Part shown: one piece after another, positions 61,845 through 64,000 of the stretch
Layout: each line of letters starts with the position of its first letter
Position numbering within the stretch: position 1 is the stretch's first letter
Source of the DNA: Lysobacterales bacterium
GTDB lineage: Bacteria > Pseudomonadota > Gammaproteobacteria > Xanthomonadales > SZUA-38
Direction: 5' to 3'
Assembly (NCBI GenBank): GCA_028285525.1
Contig: JANQOZ010000105.1
Coordinates: 1-64,000, forward strand
Length of the DNA stretch: 64,000 nt
Notes under the pieces: model-generated
Databases searched by the model: none
Seen by the model: the letters and a program-made list of their open reading frames with translations, nothing else
What the model was told of the DNA's origin: nothing
Position numbers and translations under genes: made by a program

Positions 61845-63446
61845 TCACGCTGGCTGGGTTGAGACCGCGGATGCGTCCTGCTGTGTCTCCCGACGTTTCT
61901 GGTGGAGCTTTGCGGTTCTGCGTAATACAACCACCACCAGCACCGCCAGCAGGCCAACAACCCACCAGCCCAGCAGGCGAATAGCCAAAGCAAACGTGCC
62001 GGCCACGGTGAAAGCGACTGCCGCGGTGATCAGCCAGCCGCCGATCACGCTGAGCACCCCCGCAACCCGGTAAACGGCGCTATCACGGCCCCACGCCCGG
62101 TCAGCCAGGGAAGTCCCCATAGCCACCATAAAGCTTACGTAGGTCGTGGAAAGCGGCAGCTTGAACGAGGTGGCGAGCGCAATAAGTCCGCTGGCCACCG
62201 TCAGGTTGACCGACGCCCGCAGCAGGTCAAAAGCCGGCCCCTGATTGCCGGTGTCGTCGATCCCCTTGAGATGAGAGCGATCAAACTGCCGTTCCAGAAA
62301 CCGCGCGACGGCCTCAGGGACAAATCGACTCACCACGTTGGCCACCCCGAGCCACCCGCGTACGAGGGCCCGGGAAAGGGGACCAGGGCGGAACCGTTCC
62401 GCCCCGGCATCCTGGCGCCCGAGGCTCACCTCGGTCTCCGTCACCGATCGCGCTTTTTGCGACACCCAGAGCGTAATAATCATCACGCCGCCGGCGGCCA
62501 CCAGCCACAGCGTATCGCCTCGCACCGGTTCGAGCAGGCTGGCCATGGCAAGCTGATCGGGTTCCACGCCGGCTTGCGCCCAGCTGCGCCAGGAGGCAAG
62601 TCCGGCCAGCGGCACGCCGACGAAATTCACCAGGTCGTTACTCGCAAAAGCCATCGCCAGTGAGAAGGTCCCGAACAGCACTAGCGTCTTCAGGATGCTG
62701 AGGTTCGCGAAATAGTGTGCCAGGGTCACCACCGACCATCCGGCAAAGAGCAGGCCGATGAGCTGAACCGTATGGGTCTGGGCCCAGACCTTGAAGTCTT
62801 CTGGGATGAAGGTGGCCCCCGACAGTCCCTTGATGAAGAGAAAAAAGCTGATGACCGTGAGCGAGAGGCTTGCCCAGAGACCGGTGAGCATCGGGCTGCG
62901 CCTGTCGGCGAGTCGAAAGGTAAACATCGCGCGGGACAGCCACTGCACTGCTGTACCCACGGCAAACGCCACCCCCACAGAAATAAAGATTCCCGAGATA
63001 ATTAAGGCCGCCTGACTGAGATTGATAAAGTCGGTCACACTCAGCTCGCTGCTGGTTGCCGTCCTGACCAGCGCAAGCGCAACCGCGGCACCGAGCAGCT
63101 CAAAAACGATGGAGACGGTGGTCGACGTCGGCAGTGCCAGCGTGTTGAAGGCATCCAGCAACAGTACGTCCGCCAGCATGACGGCGAGGAAGATGATCAT
63201 CACCTCGGTGAACATGAACTGATCCGGGTTGAAGATGCCCTTGCGGGCCACCTCCATCATGCCCGAAGAAAACATGGCGCCGGTGAGAATGCCGAAGCTG
63301 GCAATCATCAGAATCACGCGTCGGGTCGCAACCTGGCTGCCGATCGCCGAATTGAGGAAGTTCACCGCGTCGTTGCTGACCCCCACGCTCAGATCGATCA
63401 GCGCGAGGCCAAACAGCAAAATCACCAGCAGTGAAAAGAGATCCAT
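61845..63446 (-). CDS. PiT family inorganic phosphate transporter
   Basis: 533 residues with about ten to twelve hydrophobic helices. The inverted-repeat signatures of the Pho4/PiT family are seen as SVGVSNDAVNFLNSAIGSQVATRR and LALPTSTTVSIVFELLGAAVA in the N-terminal half, and FASNDLVNFVGVPLAG and LPLSTTYVSFMVAMGTSLADRAWG in the C-terminal half. A ~100-residue cytoplasmic loop lies between. The protein should move phosphate by proton or sodium symport. No PhoU-like or Pho-regulated partner is adjacent. The C-terminus is basic (LHQKRRETQQ). Confidence 0.93.
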   Translation of the reverse strand: MDLFSLLVILLFGLALIDLSVGVSNDAVNFLNSAIGSQVATRRVILMIASFGILTGAMFSSGMMEVARKGIFNPDQFMFTEVMIIFLAVMLADVLLLDAFNTLALPTSTTVSIVFELLGAAVALALVRTATSSELSVTDFINLSQAALIISGIFISVGVAFAVGTAVQWLSRAMFTFRLADRRSPMLTGLWASLSLTVISFFLFIKGLSGATFIPEDFKVWAQTHTVQLIGLLFAGWSVVTLAHYFANLSILKTLVLFGTFSLAMAFASNDLVNFVGVPLAGLASWRSWAQAGVEPDQLAMASLLEPVRGDTLWLVAAGGVMIITLWVSQKARSVTETEVSLGRQDAGAERFRPGPLSRALVRGWLGVANVVSRFVPEAVARFLERQFDRSHLKGIDDTGNQGPAFDLLRASVNLTVASGLIALATSFKLPLSTTYVSFMVAMGTSLADRAWGRDSAVYRVAGVLSVIGGWLITAAVAFTVAGTFALAIRLLGWWVVGLLAVLVVVVLRRTAKLHQKRRETQQDASAVSTQPA

Positions 63447-63494
63447 GATCGTGAACCCGGCAGCAGCCCAGGCTCAGTGTGTTTCAGGAGGATG

Positions 63495-64000
63495 TCAGTT
63501 GTGTGAAAGCGGCTCGGGTTCAGTCGGAGGTACTGCCTGGCCTTGCCGCCGATAACGCCCTGGGCTTATGCCGAGGCTTCGACGGAACGCCTTGCGGAAG
63601 GCGACCTCAGATTCATAGCCTGCCGAGGCCGCAATGTCTGACGTCGATCGGCTCGTTTGCGCGAGAGCCCTGGCCGCAAGCTGCAGGCGCCAGTGCTTGA
63701 CGTATTGTCCCGGCGTTGTGCCCACGGCTTTCTTGAAGCGCTGAACGAACGCTGATTCGCTGAGGTTGCAGGCCGCGGCAAGCGCCTTGACTGAGTGAGC
63801 AGCACCCGGCTCGCGGTGGATCGACGCCAGGAGCGGTCCGAGTCTGGGGTCTGTCAGCGCGCTGAAGGCGCCGCCGAGTCGCCCCTCGCGTGCCTCCAGC
63901 CGCAGCATCTCAATGAACACCAGTTCGGCCAGCCGGTCTACCGCAACGTCTCCACCCGGCCTCGGATCTGCTGCTTCGGCCATCCACAGGTCAACCAGCT
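63495..64000 (-). CDS. AraC family transcriptional regulator, 5' end missing
   Basis: The frame is open to the right edge (LVDLW before the first internal Met at 63983), so the start is outside the window. The visible ~165 residues comprise the end of the sensor domain (VDRLAELVFIEMLRLEAREG and DPRLGPLLASIHREP) and a full AraC DNA-binding domain: helix-turn-helix 1 (SVKALAAACNLSESAFVQRFKKAVG), the TPGQYVKHWRLQLAA linker, and helix-turn-helix 2 (STSDIAASAGYESEVAFRKAFRRSLGISPGRYR). The sensor resembles the cupin_6 subgroup. It lies 48 bases upstream of the PiT gene on the same strand. Confidence 0.92.
   Translation of the reverse strand, partial: LVDLWMAEAADPRPGGDVAVDRLAELVFIEMLRLEAREGRLGGAFSALTDPRLGPLLASIHREPGAAHSVKALAAACNLSESAFVQRFKKAVGTTPGQYVKHWRLQLAARALAQTSRSTSDIAASAGYESEVAFRKAFRRSLGISPGRYRRQGQAVPPTEPEPLSHN

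Noticed and set aside
1..64000. CRISPR arrays, tRNA or rRNA genes, insertion sequences
   Set aside because: No regularly spaced repeats, cloverleaf sequences, rRNA segments or intact transposase were noticed on either strand.

Overview
The window looks like a chromosomal stretch of a high-GC gammaproteobacterium, probably Lysobacterales/Xanthomonadales-like or a relative such as Wenzhouxiangellaceae. The signs are a TonB-dependent receptor, Ser/Thr kinases fused to TPR repeats, several ECF sigma factors, CSLREA beta-helix proteins, DUF2237 and a PiT transporter. This placement is inferred from gene content. No rRNA, tRNA, CRISPR array or intact mobile element was seen.

Layout. 0-24.6 kb: the end of a caspase-like (C13) secreted protein, a secreted beta-helix protein divergent from a membrane Ser/Thr kinase, an inactive-looking clostripain (C11) relative, a TIGR02999-like ECF sigma factor, a SARP-like regulator fused to an alpha/beta hydrolase, a 1690-residue secreted protein divergent from an ECF sigma/kinase operon, and an amidohydrolase gene broken by an in-frame amber codon. 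24.6-37.5 kb: an ECF sigma/membrane-protein pair beside a perfect palindrome, then mostly metabolic genes: DUF2237, an S9 peptidase, four VOC proteins, a TonB-dependent receptor, an alpha/beta hydrolase whose nucleophile position holds His, a PhyH dioxygenase, a lipoprotein, a lone AtpC-like gene, GFA and GST. 37.7-57.1 kb: a metalloprotease-like/VWA giant protein, two tandem CSLREA beta-helix proteins, a membrane winged-helix/TPR regulator, a TlpA-like thioredoxin, and a 1648-residue NHL/VCBS/C13 protein paralogous to the one at the left edge. 57.1-64 kb: a collagen-like secreted protein, a conserved unknown, a TPR/TonB-C-like protein, a DksA/TraR zinc finger, a PiT phosphate transporter and a partial AraC regulator.

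The main unexplained signal is shared by eight otherwise unrelated large proteins, seven of which start with a visible signal peptide (the eighth is cut by the window edge). All end at or near a short motif of the form [LIV]-F-x-x-[GS]-[FY]-E (LFADGFE, VFANGFE, IFKDGYE, LFSSGFE, LFLSGFE, IFSDSFE, VFRDSFE). It has neither the hydrophobic helix nor the basic tail of PEP-CTERM, GlyGly-CTERM or LPXTG signals. I propose it as a C-terminal sorting or processing tag of an undescribed surface-protein system. Two carriers pair an intact C13 peptidase domain with a degenerate copy, and one carries a C11 fold with both catalytic residues replaced. Two carriers are transcribed divergently from kinase or sigma/kinase genes, so expression may be tied to envelope signalling (inference).
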